Assembly: GCA_017530275.1 (NCBI GenBank)
Contig: JAFXMP010000037.1
Coordinates: 1-22,763 of the forward strand
DNA length: 22,763 bases
Direction: 5' to 3'
Origin: Clostridia bacterium
GTDB taxonomy: Bacteria > Bacillota_A > Clostridia > Christensenellales > Aristaeellaceae
Both the position numbers and the translations under genes were made by a program. Shown piece after piece: positions 8,341 through 15,681 of the stretch. The notes under the pieces were generated by a model that did no database searches, had not been told where the DNA came from, and worked only from the letters and a program-made list of their open reading frames with translations. Every line of letters begins with the position of its first letter. Within the stretch, counting starts at the first letter, position 1.

Positions 8341-8982
8341 ATGGTATTTTCCAATGACGCTTCCGGCTTTGTGCTGGTAAGCGAAGCAGTACCGGACACG
8401 ATTTTGGAAATCCGGTATTATTCCACTTATAATTTCATTGGCGACCGTGTCGATGGCTATGAGGAGCCCATTGCGATGCTGACCAGAGAAGCGGCGTCGG
8501 CCTTGCGCGCTGTCAGCGACGAAATGATAAAGCAGGGCTATCGGCTGAAAATATACGACGCCTACCGCCCGCAGATGGCGGTATCTCATTTCATGCGCTG
8601 GGCGCTGGACGTTCAGGACGCCCGCATGAAAGAATTCTTTTATCCTGATCTTGAAAAGGAAAAACTGTTCCCGCTGGGCTTCATCGCGGAGCACTCCGGC
8701 CACAGCCGGGGCAGCACGGTGGATCTGACCCTGTTCGATATGAAAACAGGGAAAGAAATGGACATGGGCGGGCCTTTTGATTACTTTGGGGAAAGAAGCT
8801 ATTCCGATTTTCAGGGCGTCACAGCGGAGCAGCTTCTAAATCGCATGCTCCTGCGGGACGCTATGAAGACGCATGGATTCAGGCCCCTCGCGGAAGAATG
8901 GTGGCACTTTACCCTTCAGAATGAGCCTTATCCTGACACGTATTTCACCTTTCCGGTCAGCCTGAAATCTCTTGAACGATAA
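8341..8982 (+). CDS. D-alanyl-D-alanine dipeptidase, VanX/DdpX type
   Basis: A 213-residue zinc peptidase of family M15D that would cut D-Ala-D-Ala. Visible hallmarks are YDAYRP, the zinc motif GHSRGSTVDLTL with His121 and Asp128, and EEWWHF with the catalytic base Glu186 and zinc ligand His189. No signal peptide is seen, so it acts in the cytoplasm. The ATG at 8341 has a perfect AAAGGAGG seven bases upstream; a nearby ATG at 8317 overlaps the PHP stop and has no such site. No VanH, VanA or VanRS gene is adjacent, so this is more likely a turnover or recycling enzyme than part of a glycopeptide-resistance cassette. It ends the operon at a bidirectional terminator. Confidence 0.92.
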   Translation: MVFSNDASGFVLVSEAVPDTILEIRYYSTYNFIGDRVDGYEEPIAMLTREAASALRAVSDEMIKQGYRLKIYDAYRPQMAVSHFMRWALDVQDARMKEFFYPDLEKEKLFPLGFIAEHSGHSRGSTVDLTLFDMKTGKEMDMGGPFDYFGERSYSDFQGVTAEQLLNRMLLRDAMKTHGFRPLAEEWWHFTLQNEPYPDTYFTFPVSLKSLER

Positions 8983-9027
8983 TCGAATCGTCCAGCAGGG
9001 AGAAGCTTTATTGCGTCCCTCCAGATA

Positions 9028-9065
9028 AAGAAAGACATCTCCAAATGAGCGGAGATGTCTTTCTG
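9028..9065. terminator. Bidirectional terminator between convergent genes
   Basis: AAAGACATCTCC at 9031-9042 pairs perfectly with GGAGATGTCTTT at 9051-9062 around an eight-base loop, with extra outer pairs. T-rich tails occur on both strands, so it can serve the VanX operon (plus) and the coiled-coil gene (minus). Confidence 0.85.
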
Positions 9066-9096
9066 TTCGGTTTGAAGTGTTTGAACTCAATATGTT

Positions 9097-10038
9097 TTAT
9101 TCAGCGGAGACCACATAAGGCATATCATAATGGCCAATTTCATTGCCTGCGGCATTGATGAGCAGGATGCGAATGATATACTCGCCGGGCTGCAGCGTCA
9201 GTTCGTTCAGTTTCAGATCGGAGACATTATCAAACGTTGCGACTACGCTTTCAGACGTATCCAGGATGGATGCGGCCGTCTTCGCTACTGCCAGCTCGTC
9301 GCGTTCCGCGGTGACGGCAGTCAGCATTTTCTGCAGGTTCTCCAATTCAAGCGCCTGGGCGGCGGCGGCCTCCACAGCGGCCTGCAGCTGATCGCGTTCA
9401 CCGGTCATGACGGCCAAAGCATCCTGTGCCTGCTGCAATTCCGTGGCAGCCTGCGCAGCCTGCGTTTCCGAATCGGATTTCAGAGTTTCCAGTTCAGCGG
9501 TGACAGCGTCCAGAGCGGCTTTGGTAGCTTCCAATTCAACAGCTACAGCGTCCTCGTCCTGACTGACGCCCAGCACACCCAGCGCGTCCTGTACCTGTTT
9601 GATGCCAACGGTGAGTTGTTCCGCTGCGGTGTTGGCGTTCGCCTGCAATTCATCGCGTTCAGTCGTGGCTACGGACAGGGCTTCCACTGCTTCCTGAGCT
9701 TTTCCTTCGGCTTCCTGGGCCCGGCCTTCGGCTTCCTGGGCCCGGCCTTCGGCTTCCTGAATCTTGGTTTCAGCTTCCAGCACTTTGGATTCGGCTTCCT
9801 GAATTTTGGTTTCAGCTTCCTGCACTTTTTCTTCCATGGCGAGGCGGTTGTTTTCAGCCAATTCCTGCGCCGTCTTTGCGGCAATATCCGCTTCGTTCAG
9901 CTGGCGCGAAAGATCGCTGCGCTCGGCCTGCAATTGAGCCAATTGATCAGAAAGAGTATTCCGCTGGCCTACGAAAACAGCAACCAGCACAACTGCGATG
10001 ATCACAATGGGCAGAATGATCCAAATGGATTTTTTCAT
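9097..10038 (-). CDS. Membrane-anchored coiled-coil protein, function unknown
   Basis: A 313-residue protein. Residues 3-26 (KKSIWIILPIVIIAVVLVAV) form one transmembrane segment or uncleaved signal anchor. Residues 27 to about 255 are a long Ala/Glu/Gln-rich coiled coil. Within it, at about 68-113, lie near-exact heptads such as QEAEGRA, QEAETKI and QEAESKV, encoded by tandem 21-bp repeats. The last 55 residues (LTLQPGEYIIRILLINAAGNEIGHYDMPYV) look like a small beta domain. No enzyme motif is visible. It resembles generic surface or periplasm-like coiled-coil proteins that act as spacers or scaffolds. The start is the ATG with AAGGAGA upstream; the open frame extends further upstream, but that part is Arg/Pro-rich and has no ribosome binding site. 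It is transcribed toward the VanX gene. Confidence 0.75.
   Translation of the reverse strand: MKKSIWIILPIVIIAVVLVAVFVGQRNTLSDQLAQLQAERSDLSRQLNEADIAAKTAQELAENNRLAMEEKVQEAETKIQEAESKVLEAETKIQEAEGRAQEAEGRAQEAEGKAQEAVEALSVATTERDELQANANTAAEQLTVGIKQVQDALGVLGVSQDEDAVAVELEATKAALDAVTAELETLKSDSETQAAQAATELQQAQDALAVMTGERDQLQAAVEAAAAQALELENLQKMLTAVTAERDELAVAKTAASILDTSESVVATFDNVSDLKLNELTLQPGEYIIRILLINAAGNEIGHYDMPYVVSAE
9704..9835. repeat. 21-bp tandem repeat array within the coiled-coil gene
   Basis: Two adjacent 21-bp copies beginning CCTTCGGCTTCC are identical (9704-9724 and 9725-9745). A third copy matches for the first 14 bases, and the same period continues with more divergence to about 9835, six units in all. 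The period keeps the reading frame and encodes one heptad of coiled coil per unit, so copy number could change without frameshift. Confidence 0.8.
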
Positions 10039-10123
10039 GGTGTGTTTCTCCTTCCGCGTATTGATTTGAATTACATATTGTATTCGGCTGAAAATGGGGA
10101 TTTCCTTCTTTGTTCGCCATGAA

Positions 10124-10160
10124 AATAAAAGGAAACTGCCCGACAAAAAAGCCGGGCAGT
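10124..10160 (-). terminator. Terminator of the EF-G-like gene
   Basis: On the minus strand an 8-bp stem (ACTGCCCG/CGGGCAGT; plus-strand 10135-10142 and 10153-10160) with a T-rich loop is followed by a T-rich tail toward 10124. It begins about a dozen bases after the stop codon of the EF-G-like gene. Confidence 0.7.
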
Positions 10161-10171
10161 GAAAAGAAATA

Positions 10172-12253
10172 TTATTCTTCCTCTTCTTCTTCCTTCTGGG
10201 CGCTTTCGATGATCTTCTTGGCGGCGTCCGCGGGCATTTCCTCATACCGTTCAAAGGTCATGGTGAAAGAGCCGCGCGCCTGGGTCATGGAGCGCAGGTC
10301 AGTTGCGTACTTGAACATTTCTCCCATAGGCGCTTCGGCAGTGACCCGCTGCTGGCCGTCCACCTGGTCCATACCCATGATGCGGCCGCGGCGCTTGTTC
10401 ATATCGCCCATAATGTCGCCCATGTATTCATCGGGTACGAACACTTCCACGTGCATGATGGGCTCCAGCATCACGGGGCTGGCATCGGTGCAGCCCTTCT
10501 TGTAGGCGATGCGGGCGGCGGTCTTGAACGCCATTTCAGAGGAGTCCACGGGGTGGTAAGAGCCGTCGTACAGCTTGGCATGCAGGCCCACCATGGGATA
10601 ACCGGCCAAAACGCCCTTGCGGATGTTCTCGCGCAGACCCTTTTCCACGGCGGGGATGAAGTTCCTGGGCACAGCGCCGCCGACTACGGCGTCTTCAAAC
10701 TCGAAGTCGATGTTGGTATCGCCGATGGGGGAGAACTCGATCCACACATCGCCGAACTGGCCGTGACCGCCGGACTGCTTCTTGTGGCGGCCCTGGCAGG
10801 CGACCTTCTTGCGGATGGTCTCGCGGTAGGGGATCTTGGGATCGTTCAGTACGGCGTTGGCGCCGAACTTGCTGGCCAGCTTATTGCGGATTATGTCCAA
10901 ATGCACTTCGCCCTGACCGGAAACCAGTGTTTCGGTGGTCTCGGTGTTCTTTTCCACCTTGATAGAGGGGTCTTCTTCCTGCAGGCGGGCCAGACCGGAG
11001 AATACTTTATCTTCTTCGCCCTGTTTGGCGGCGGAAATGGCCTTGGAGATGCAGGGAGCGGGGAAGTCGATAGGCGCGTATTTAATGGGGGAAGCGGCGT
11101 CGCACAGGGTATCGCCGGAATTGGTGAACTGCAGCTTGGAAAGAGCGCCCAGGTCGCCGGCGTTGAGTACGTTTACATTGGTCTGCTTTTTGCCGCGCAT
11201 GAGGAACAGCCCGCCCGCCTTTTCAGCCTTGTCCGCGGAGGAATTGTACAGGGCGGTGGCGGGGGTGATGGAACCGGACATGACGCGGAACAGGGAAAGC
11301 TTGCCCACGAAGGGGTCGGCCACGGTCTTGTACACGAAAGCGGAGAAGGGTTCACTGCTTTCGCAGGTGCGCTCGACCTTGTCGCCGGTCTTGGGATTCT
11401 CGCCCTGGGCTTTGCTGCCCTTGGGAGAGTGGAGATATACGCTCATCACGTCCAGCATTTTGGCGACGCCCACGCCGGTGGTGGCGGATACGGCCACCAC
11501 GGGTACGATGGTGCCATTGGCCATACCGGCACGGAAACCGGACAGGATCTCATCGTGGGTCAGCTCTTCGCCTTCCAGATACTTCATCATCAATTCGTCG
11601 TCGGCTCCGGCGGCGGCTTCGGTGATTTCTTCCATGGCGGTTTCGATGGCGGAAGCCATATCTCCGGGCACGGCCACTTCCTTGAGAGCCTTGCCGGTGC
11701 CTTCATAGGCTTTGTTTTCCAGCACGTTTACAACGCCCTTGAAATTGAGGCCCTCGCCCATGGGCAGCAGCAGGGGAACCACGGAGGTGCCGAATTTGCC
11801 GCGCAGCTGTTCCACAACCTTCATGTAGTTGGCGTTTTCAGCGTCCATGCGGTTGATGATGAACATGCGGCACACGTTGTTCTTCTTGGAATAATTCCAG
11901 GCTTTTTCCGCGCCAACGTCCAGGCCGCTCACAGCGCCCACCACGATGCCGGCGGTTTCTACTACGCGGAGGGGGCCCATCATTTCACCGATAAAATCAA
12001 AATAGCCGGGCACGTCGATCACGTTGATCTTGGTGTTTTTCCATTCCACGGGCGCGACCGCCGCGCTGATGGAAATATGGCGTTTGATTTCTTCGGGATC
12101 ATAGTCAGTGGTGGCGGCGCCGTCTTCCACCTTGCCCTGGCGGTCCACATGGCCCGCCGCGTAGAGCATGGCTTCGGTCAAGGTCGTTTTGCCGTTGCTG
12201 CCGTGACCGATCAGGGTGATATTGCGGATGTTCTCGGTTTTGTAGTCTGCCAT
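10172..12253 (-). CDS. Elongation factor G-like translational GTPase (EF-G-II / FusA2 type)
   Basis: This 693-residue protein has the five-domain length and order of EF-G. The GTPase domain shows P-loop GHGSNGKTT (16-24), DVPGYFDF as G3 (80-87) and NRMD as G4 (134-137). Later EF-G signatures are present: QSGGHGQFGDVWIEFSP in domain IV, and RRGRIMGMD near the C-terminus. It is not canonical FusA: the P-loop lacks AHIDAGKTT, and the G3 motif carries Tyr84 where translational GTPases have the catalytic His (DTPGHVDF). This pattern occurs in the EF-G-like paralogues of Clostridia, Thermotoga and Actinobacteria, whose role is unsettled. The protein ends in a run of Glu. The start is the ATG at 12253, after TAGGGGG. 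The gene is monocistronic, with its own promoter and terminator. Confidence 0.88.
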   Translation of the reverse strand: MADYKTENIRNITLIGHGSNGKTTLTEAMLYAAGHVDRQGKVEDGAATTDYDPEEIKRHISISAAVAPVEWKNTKINVIDVPGYFDFIGEMMGPLRVVETAGIVVGAVSGLDVGAEKAWNYSKKNNVCRMFIINRMDAENANYMKVVEQLRGKFGTSVVPLLLPMGEGLNFKGVVNVLENKAYEGTGKALKEVAVPGDMASAIETAMEEITEAAAGADDELMMKYLEGEELTHDEILSGFRAGMANGTIVPVVAVSATTGVGVAKMLDVMSVYLHSPKGSKAQGENPKTGDKVERTCESSEPFSAFVYKTVADPFVGKLSLFRVMSGSITPATALYNSSADKAEKAGGLFLMRGKKQTNVNVLNAGDLGALSKLQFTNSGDTLCDAASPIKYAPIDFPAPCISKAISAAKQGEEDKVFSGLARLQEEDPSIKVEKNTETTETLVSGQGEVHLDIIRNKLASKFGANAVLNDPKIPYRETIRKKVACQGRHKKQSGGHGQFGDVWIEFSPIGDTNIDFEFEDAVVGGAVPRNFIPAVEKGLRENIRKGVLAGYPMVGLHAKLYDGSYHPVDSSEMAFKTAARIAYKKGCTDASPVMLEPIMHVEVFVPDEYMGDIMGDMNKRRGRIMGMDQVDGQQRVTAEAPMGEMFKYATDLRSMTQARGSFTMTFERYEEMPADAAKKIIESAQKEEEEEE

Positions 12254-12318
12254 GTCGTCGGTTCCCCCTATAATTTCATTTGATTCTTTATCACGCGTAA
12301 AGCATTCCGAATCACATA

Positions 12319-12345
12319 CCTTATCTATTTTACCAGATGATAAGG
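12319..12345. promoter_or_regulatory. Inverted repeat over the EF-G-like promoter, candidate operator
   Basis: CCTTATC at 12319-12325 and GATAAGG at 12339-12345 form a perfect 7-bp inverted repeat with a 13-base centre that contains the -10 box. It could be a repressor site or a weak hairpin; no cognate regulator is visible. Confidence 0.35.
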
Positions 12346-12355
12346 CAAAATACAA
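12327..12355 (-). promoter_or_regulatory. Promoter of the EF-G-like gene
   Basis: Read on the minus strand, TTGTAT (12355-12350) and TAAAAT (12332-12327) are spaced 17 bases, with TG one base before the -10 box. The -35 box overlaps the 3' arm and tail of the upstream gene's terminator. Confidence 0.7.
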
Positions 12356-12393
12356 GCCGTTTGCTTCAAAACTTTTTGAAAACAAACGGCTTG
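12346..12393 (-). terminator. Terminator of the 144-residue protein gene
   Basis: CAAGCCGTTTG at 12353-12363 pairs perfectly with CAAACGGCTTG at 12383-12393, with an inner TTCAAA/TTTGAA extension. On the minus strand the stem is followed by TATTTTG. It lies about 30 bases after the stop codon of the gene ending at 12423. Confidence 0.75.
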
Positions 12394-12422
12394 ATGGACA
12401 TAAATTTGCGGTTTTTCGGCTT

Positions 12423-12857
12423 TTACAGGAACGGGCGGAGGGATTGGGCCAAATTGGCCTCCATGGCGATGAGCTTTTTGGCACAGTCCTTGGCTTTTTC
12501 GTCCGCCGCTTCGTATTTGTTCAGGTATTTGCTCAGGGATTTAACCCCCATGTCGCATCCGTCCGTCATCAGGTCGGCGATGGTATGGTCGGCGGGGTCC
12601 ATCATCAGCGACCCCTGGGTTTTCAGCCAGCTCATGGCAGAGGCCATGGCGGGCGGGTCCTTGCCCTGGTCTTCAAAGCGGTGCAGCTGCGACCTGATTT
12701 CCCGGCCCAGGGTTTCATGCTCCTGCTTGGAATCGGTGAGCAGGTTTTTTAATTCCCGGCTTTTTACCCGGTCCATTACGTCCTTGAAAGCGTCTACGCC
12801 CATTTTTGCCCCTGCGTCGCATTCCCGCAAAAGGCGCACGGTATCCTGTTCGATCAT
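12423..12857 (-). CDS. Small helical protein resembling DUF2383/ferritin-like bundles
   Basis: A 144-residue soluble protein, predicted all-helical. Its layout (IEQDTVRLLRECDAGAKMGVDAFKDVM, then SRELKNLLTDSKQEHETLGREI, then the long pair of C-terminal helices) resembles the DUF2383/PA2169-like four-helix bundles. Those are ferritin-fold relatives of unknown function, often linked to stress or sporulation. The acidic E/H-containing helix (KQEHETLG) could bind metal, but a full EXXH pair in two helices is not clear. The ATG has a perfect AAGGAGG upstream. It is followed by a strong terminator and stands alone. Family assignment is by pattern and length only. Confidence 0.6.
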   Translation of the reverse strand: MIEQDTVRLLRECDAGAKMGVDAFKDVMDRVKSRELKNLLTDSKQEHETLGREIRSQLHRFEDQGKDPPAMASAMSWLKTQGSLMMDPADHTIADLMTDGCDMGVKSLSKYLNKYEAADEKAKDCAKKLIAMEANLAQSLRPFL

Positions 12858-12929
12858 GGGATCAACCTCCTTCTCTATCGGGAAAAGGATGCCCCCATCA
12901 CTGGAAAACTATGCGCCGGAGGGTGAAGG

Positions 12930-13090
12930 AGGGTTGAGAGTTGGGAGTTGAGAGTTGAGATTGGAGCGGAATGCAGAGTTCAGAGTACAGAGTTCGGAGT
13001 GCAGATCATTATGGTCTTCGTGTGCTAAGTTTCCAGGTATATCAGCAAAAATGCTCTGAACTCTGTACTCTGAACTCTGTACTTCTTTTT
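12930..13090. repeat. Heptad-repeat inverted element, copy 1
   Basis: From 12932 to 12960 the DNA is a run of GAGTTGA/GAGAGTT-type heptads. At 12972-13003 a related stretch, GCAGAGTTCAGAGTACAGAG and onward, is followed about 50 bases later (13052-13082) by its complement, CTCTGAACTCTGTACTC and onward, with only two or three mismatches over about 28 bp. A T-rich run (13085-13091) follows on the plus strand. The element fills the 237-base gap between two minus-strand genes and contains no credible gene. A second element of the same plan lies at 20622-20745. Confidence 0.8.
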
Positions 13091-13094
13091 TGGC

Positions 13095-13382
13095 TCACCG
13101 ATAGTACCACGCTTCCCGTTCCTGATCCGTTAGCGCGGGTCGGTCCTCATCGCGGTCGGCCACTCGTTCCGCGATATAGTCCACCCACTGCTCCACGGTT
13201 TTCAGATCGTCGATCCGCTCATCCTCCAGCGCCACATGAAAGGACTTTTCGCAGGCGATCACGGCCGCCGCTTTTTCCTGATATTGGAGGCGGGAAACAT
13301 CCGTGGATGGGAATACAAGATCAGGTGTCAGGCCCATGATATCCCCCAAGATCTGGCACACGGTCTGATAGATTTTACGCAT
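13095..13382 (-). CDS. Acyl-carrier-protein-like small protein lacking the usual serine
   Basis: A 95-residue acidic helical protein. The stretch from about 44 to 73 (CEKSFHVALEDERIDDLKTVEQWVDYI) aligns well with the second half of acyl carrier proteins (ALEEEFGIEIPDE...KTVGDAIDYI). The N-terminal helix also fits. At the place of the phosphopantetheine-bearing DSL motif the sequence reads RLQYQEK, so Tyr34 sits where the Ser is expected and the loop is about three residues shorter. It therefore may not carry a 4'-phosphopantetheine, unless Ser30 is used. It begins with AGGGAGG upstream and overlaps the end of the HelD-type gene by eight bases, which indicates translational coupling. Function is unknown. 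Confidence 0.7.
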   Translation of the reverse strand: MRKIYQTVCQILGDIMGLTPDLVFPSTDVSRLQYQEKAAAVIACEKSFHVALEDERIDDLKTVEQWVDYIAERVADRDEDRPALTDQEREAWYYR

Positions 13383-15564
13383 GGGAAACCTCCCTTCGGA
13401 TCAGCGGGCTGTAATCCCTTTCGGAAAACAGCGCAAGGCGGTGCAGGGCACGGGTGCAGGCTACATACAACAGCCGCCGGTCCCCGGGCTGGCTGTAATG
13501 GGCTTCATCGCAGTCCATGACCAGTACGGCGTCAAACTCCAAGCCCTTGGACAGGCTCAGCGGCGCTAAGAACACATCCCCCAGTTGGGCGTTTCGGCCT
13601 AAGATGGGCAGTTCCATTTTTTCTTTCAGCCGCGACTGCCAGCTTTCCGCGTCCCGGCGGGTTTTGGTGATCAGCGCGATGGATTCATAACCCTGTTCCC
13701 GACATGCGGCGATTTCAGACAAGAGACTGTCATTGGAAAGGAGCTGGGGAACACTCCCGGAACGGTTCAGGCTTTTTATTTTTGTATCGGGCAGGAATTG
13801 CAGGCTGAATTCCAGGATTTCCTTCGTGCAGCGGAAGGATTTGGTCAGCTCCAAAAGCGCGCTGCTCTTCCGGTTCAGAATGGACGTGATATCATCATAC
13901 AGGGAAAGGTCCTTTTCTCCGTCAAGCGCTTGATGAATATCGCCCACTACCGTGAACCGTGCCTTGGGATACAGCAGCTTTAGTACTGCCCATTCCAGCA
14001 GGCTATAATCCTGAGCTTCGTCTACCACTACCTGCCGGATATCGCCGGAAGCTTCGCCGAAATTCAGCTTCATATGCAGATAGGCTATGGCGGCGGCATC
14101 TTCCAGGGGCACAGGAGCATCGGGAGATCGATTCCAGGAAAGGCCGTGGAGAACATTCAGTCCTTTTCCCAGCTTGCGAAGCAGTGCTGGGCTGTTCAGC
14201 AGTTTCGCGTAAAGGATGGGAACATCCAGCCGGGTGACATGATGCATCTGTCGTGCCAGAACGCCGCTTTCCCAGATGGAGCAGCCCCTTGCCCATTCTT
14301 CTCCGCGGCCTAAACGGAACGCCTTCATGCGCAGTTCATTGAACCGGGCAGGCCGCAGGGCGTGCACCCGGTCCCATAAGTGCGCTTCCAGCCGTCTAAG
14401 ACGCACGGCTAAGGGAAAAGTGCTTCCATGCTCCATGCCCCACGCGCGCTGCTCCTGGCGGGAAGAAAGCAACTTTCCGGCGTAATCCAAATCAGTATAG
14501 GGAAGCAGCCCAGGCAGCGCTTCCGAATACCGGTCCAGCAGCGTCAAAAAATCTTTTGAAGTTTTGAAACGGAAAGCGGCGTCTCGGTCGTTCTTCCCGC
14601 ACAGCGATTCCCATCGTTCCGCCCGGGACTGAACGGGCAAGCCCAGCTTATCTTCCAATAACTGCTCGAAGGTGGCGGTGCGCACGCTGCTTTCACCCAG
14701 TTCCGGCAGCACGCCGCTGATGTATTTTTCAAATACGGTGTTAGGGGACAGGATCAGAATGTTGTGTGCTTTCAGGGGATTCTTCAATCCTTCGTACATC
14801 AGGTAGGCCGCCCTGTGCATGGCGATGGAGGTTTTGCCGCTGCCCGCCGCGCCTTGTACCATCAGCAGGTCGTGATCCTCGTCCCGAATGGCTTCGTCCT
14901 GGTCCTTCTGAATGGTTTCCACGATGGATTTCATTTGGGGCGAAGCGTTCTGAGCCAGCAGCCGCCGGAGGAAGGAATCCTGGATCACTGTGTCCGCGTC
15001 GAAAAAGCCCAGCAGCTTGCCTTCCTGAATCTCAAACTGCCGCTTGAGCAGCAGATCGCAGGTGATTTTTCCCATGGGCGCCGTATACCATGCGGGGCCC
15101 GTGCCAAAACGGTAAAACACGCTGGCCATCGGCGCGCGCCAGTCATAGATCAGCAGATTTTCCTTTTCGTCGTCCCACAGGGAATGACGGCCGATGTACA
15201 CCCGCTCCGCCGGTTCGTCCTCCTCGAATTGCAGGTCGATCCGGGCGAAATAAGGGGAAGCCATCATTTTTTTCAAAGCCGCCATCTGCTGCAGGGCGGA
15301 CTCGTGATCCTTTTCCTCCTCCGCCGCGTTCTGAAATTCCTGGCTCAGGTGTACCAGGTCTTCAAACCGGTGGGCCGCCCACAGGTTGCGCAGCAGCGGT
15401 TCCTGCCGTTCGGTGAACTCGTCCCGCCGGATGTCGGAAAGGCCCGCCAGTTTTTCTTCGCTGTCCCGCTTCATTTGAGACAGACGATTTTGCAGCAGGG
15501 ACAGAATGGCGTGAAAACGTTCTTGTTCCTCTTTTTGCTGTTCCGGATGAATGGCCTGCTCCAT
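13375..15564 (-). CDS. helD: HelD-type UvrD/Rep superfamily helicase
   Basis: The 729-residue protein has the HelD plan: an N-terminal charged coiled-coil arm (about 1-100), then a small domain with YIGRHSLWDDEKENLLIYDWRAPMASVFY, which is typical of HelD and contains the aromatic DWRAP motif. Superfamily 1 motifs follow: Walker A QGAAGSGKTS (237-246), Walker B VVDEAQDYS near 515, SFRCTKEI (motif IV/V region), LSKGLEFDAVLVMDCD and RLLYVACTRALHRL (motif VI). In Bacillota HelD binds RNA polymerase and uses ATP to release it from stalled complexes and recycle it. It is slightly shorter than the B. subtilis protein. The ATG follows AAGGAGA. It is the first gene of a pair with the overlapping acyl-carrier-like gene. 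Confidence 0.88.
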   Translation of the reverse strand: MEQAIHPEQQKEEQERFHAILSLLQNRLSQMKRDSEEKLAGLSDIRRDEFTERQEPLLRNLWAAHRFEDLVHLSQEFQNAAEEEKDHESALQQMAALKKMMASPYFARIDLQFEEDEPAERVYIGRHSLWDDEKENLLIYDWRAPMASVFYRFGTGPAWYTAPMGKITCDLLLKRQFEIQEGKLLGFFDADTVIQDSFLRRLLAQNASPQMKSIVETIQKDQDEAIRDEDHDLLMVQGAAGSGKTSIAMHRAAYLMYEGLKNPLKAHNILILSPNTVFEKYISGVLPELGESSVRTATFEQLLEDKLGLPVQSRAERWESLCGKNDRDAAFRFKTSKDFLTLLDRYSEALPGLLPYTDLDYAGKLLSSRQEQRAWGMEHGSTFPLAVRLRRLEAHLWDRVHALRPARFNELRMKAFRLGRGEEWARGCSIWESGVLARQMHHVTRLDVPILYAKLLNSPALLRKLGKGLNVLHGLSWNRSPDAPVPLEDAAAIAYLHMKLNFGEASGDIRQVVVDEAQDYSLLEWAVLKLLYPKARFTVVGDIHQALDGEKDLSLYDDITSILNRKSSALLELTKSFRCTKEILEFSLQFLPDTKIKSLNRSGSVPQLLSNDSLLSEIAACREQGYESIALITKTRRDAESWQSRLKEKMELPILGRNAQLGDVFLAPLSLSKGLEFDAVLVMDCDEAHYSQPGDRRLLYVACTRALHRLALFSERDYSPLIRREVSHA

Positions 15565-15645
15565 TATGCTTTCTCCTTGCTACGTCGGTCAAAAACAGTG
15601 TTTCGCCGCGTACAGGGTACTATACCATGCCCTGAATTTCAAGAC

Positions 15646-15674
15646 TTGTTTTTTCTTCCGGAAAATGGTATAAT
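15646..15674 (+). promoter_or_regulatory. Plus-strand promoter with no gene behind it
   Basis: TTGTTT at 15646-15651 and a perfect TATAAT at 15669-15674 are spaced 17 bases, with TG one base before the -10 box. It fires toward the 3' end of nfnB, which lies on the other strand. The transcript would begin near 15681 and run straight into the hairpin region at 15682-15747. Confidence 0.6.
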
Positions 15675-15681
15675 CAATACG

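Noticed and set aside
8341..8982. VanX gene as part of a vancomycin-resistance cluster
   Set aside because: No VanH, VanA/B-type ligase, VanRS or VanY gene is in the neighbourhood; the operon partners are DRTGG and PHP proteins.
8996..9020. Similarity of AGAAGCTTTATTGCGTCCCT to GGAAGCTTTATTTCGTGCCC at 22561-22580
   Set aside because: The shared exact run is only 11 bases, which is expected by chance many times in a window of this size.
9130..10122. 330-codon open frame on the plus strand with repeated Phe/Gly
   Set aside because: It mirrors the 21-bp repeats of the minus-strand coiled-coil gene, which has a proper start, ribosome binding site and membrane anchor.
10451..12283. 610-codon open frame on the plus strand
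   Set aside because: It is entirely opposite the EF-G-like gene and its translation is Gly/His/Ala-rich filler, a shadow of the codon bias on the real strand.
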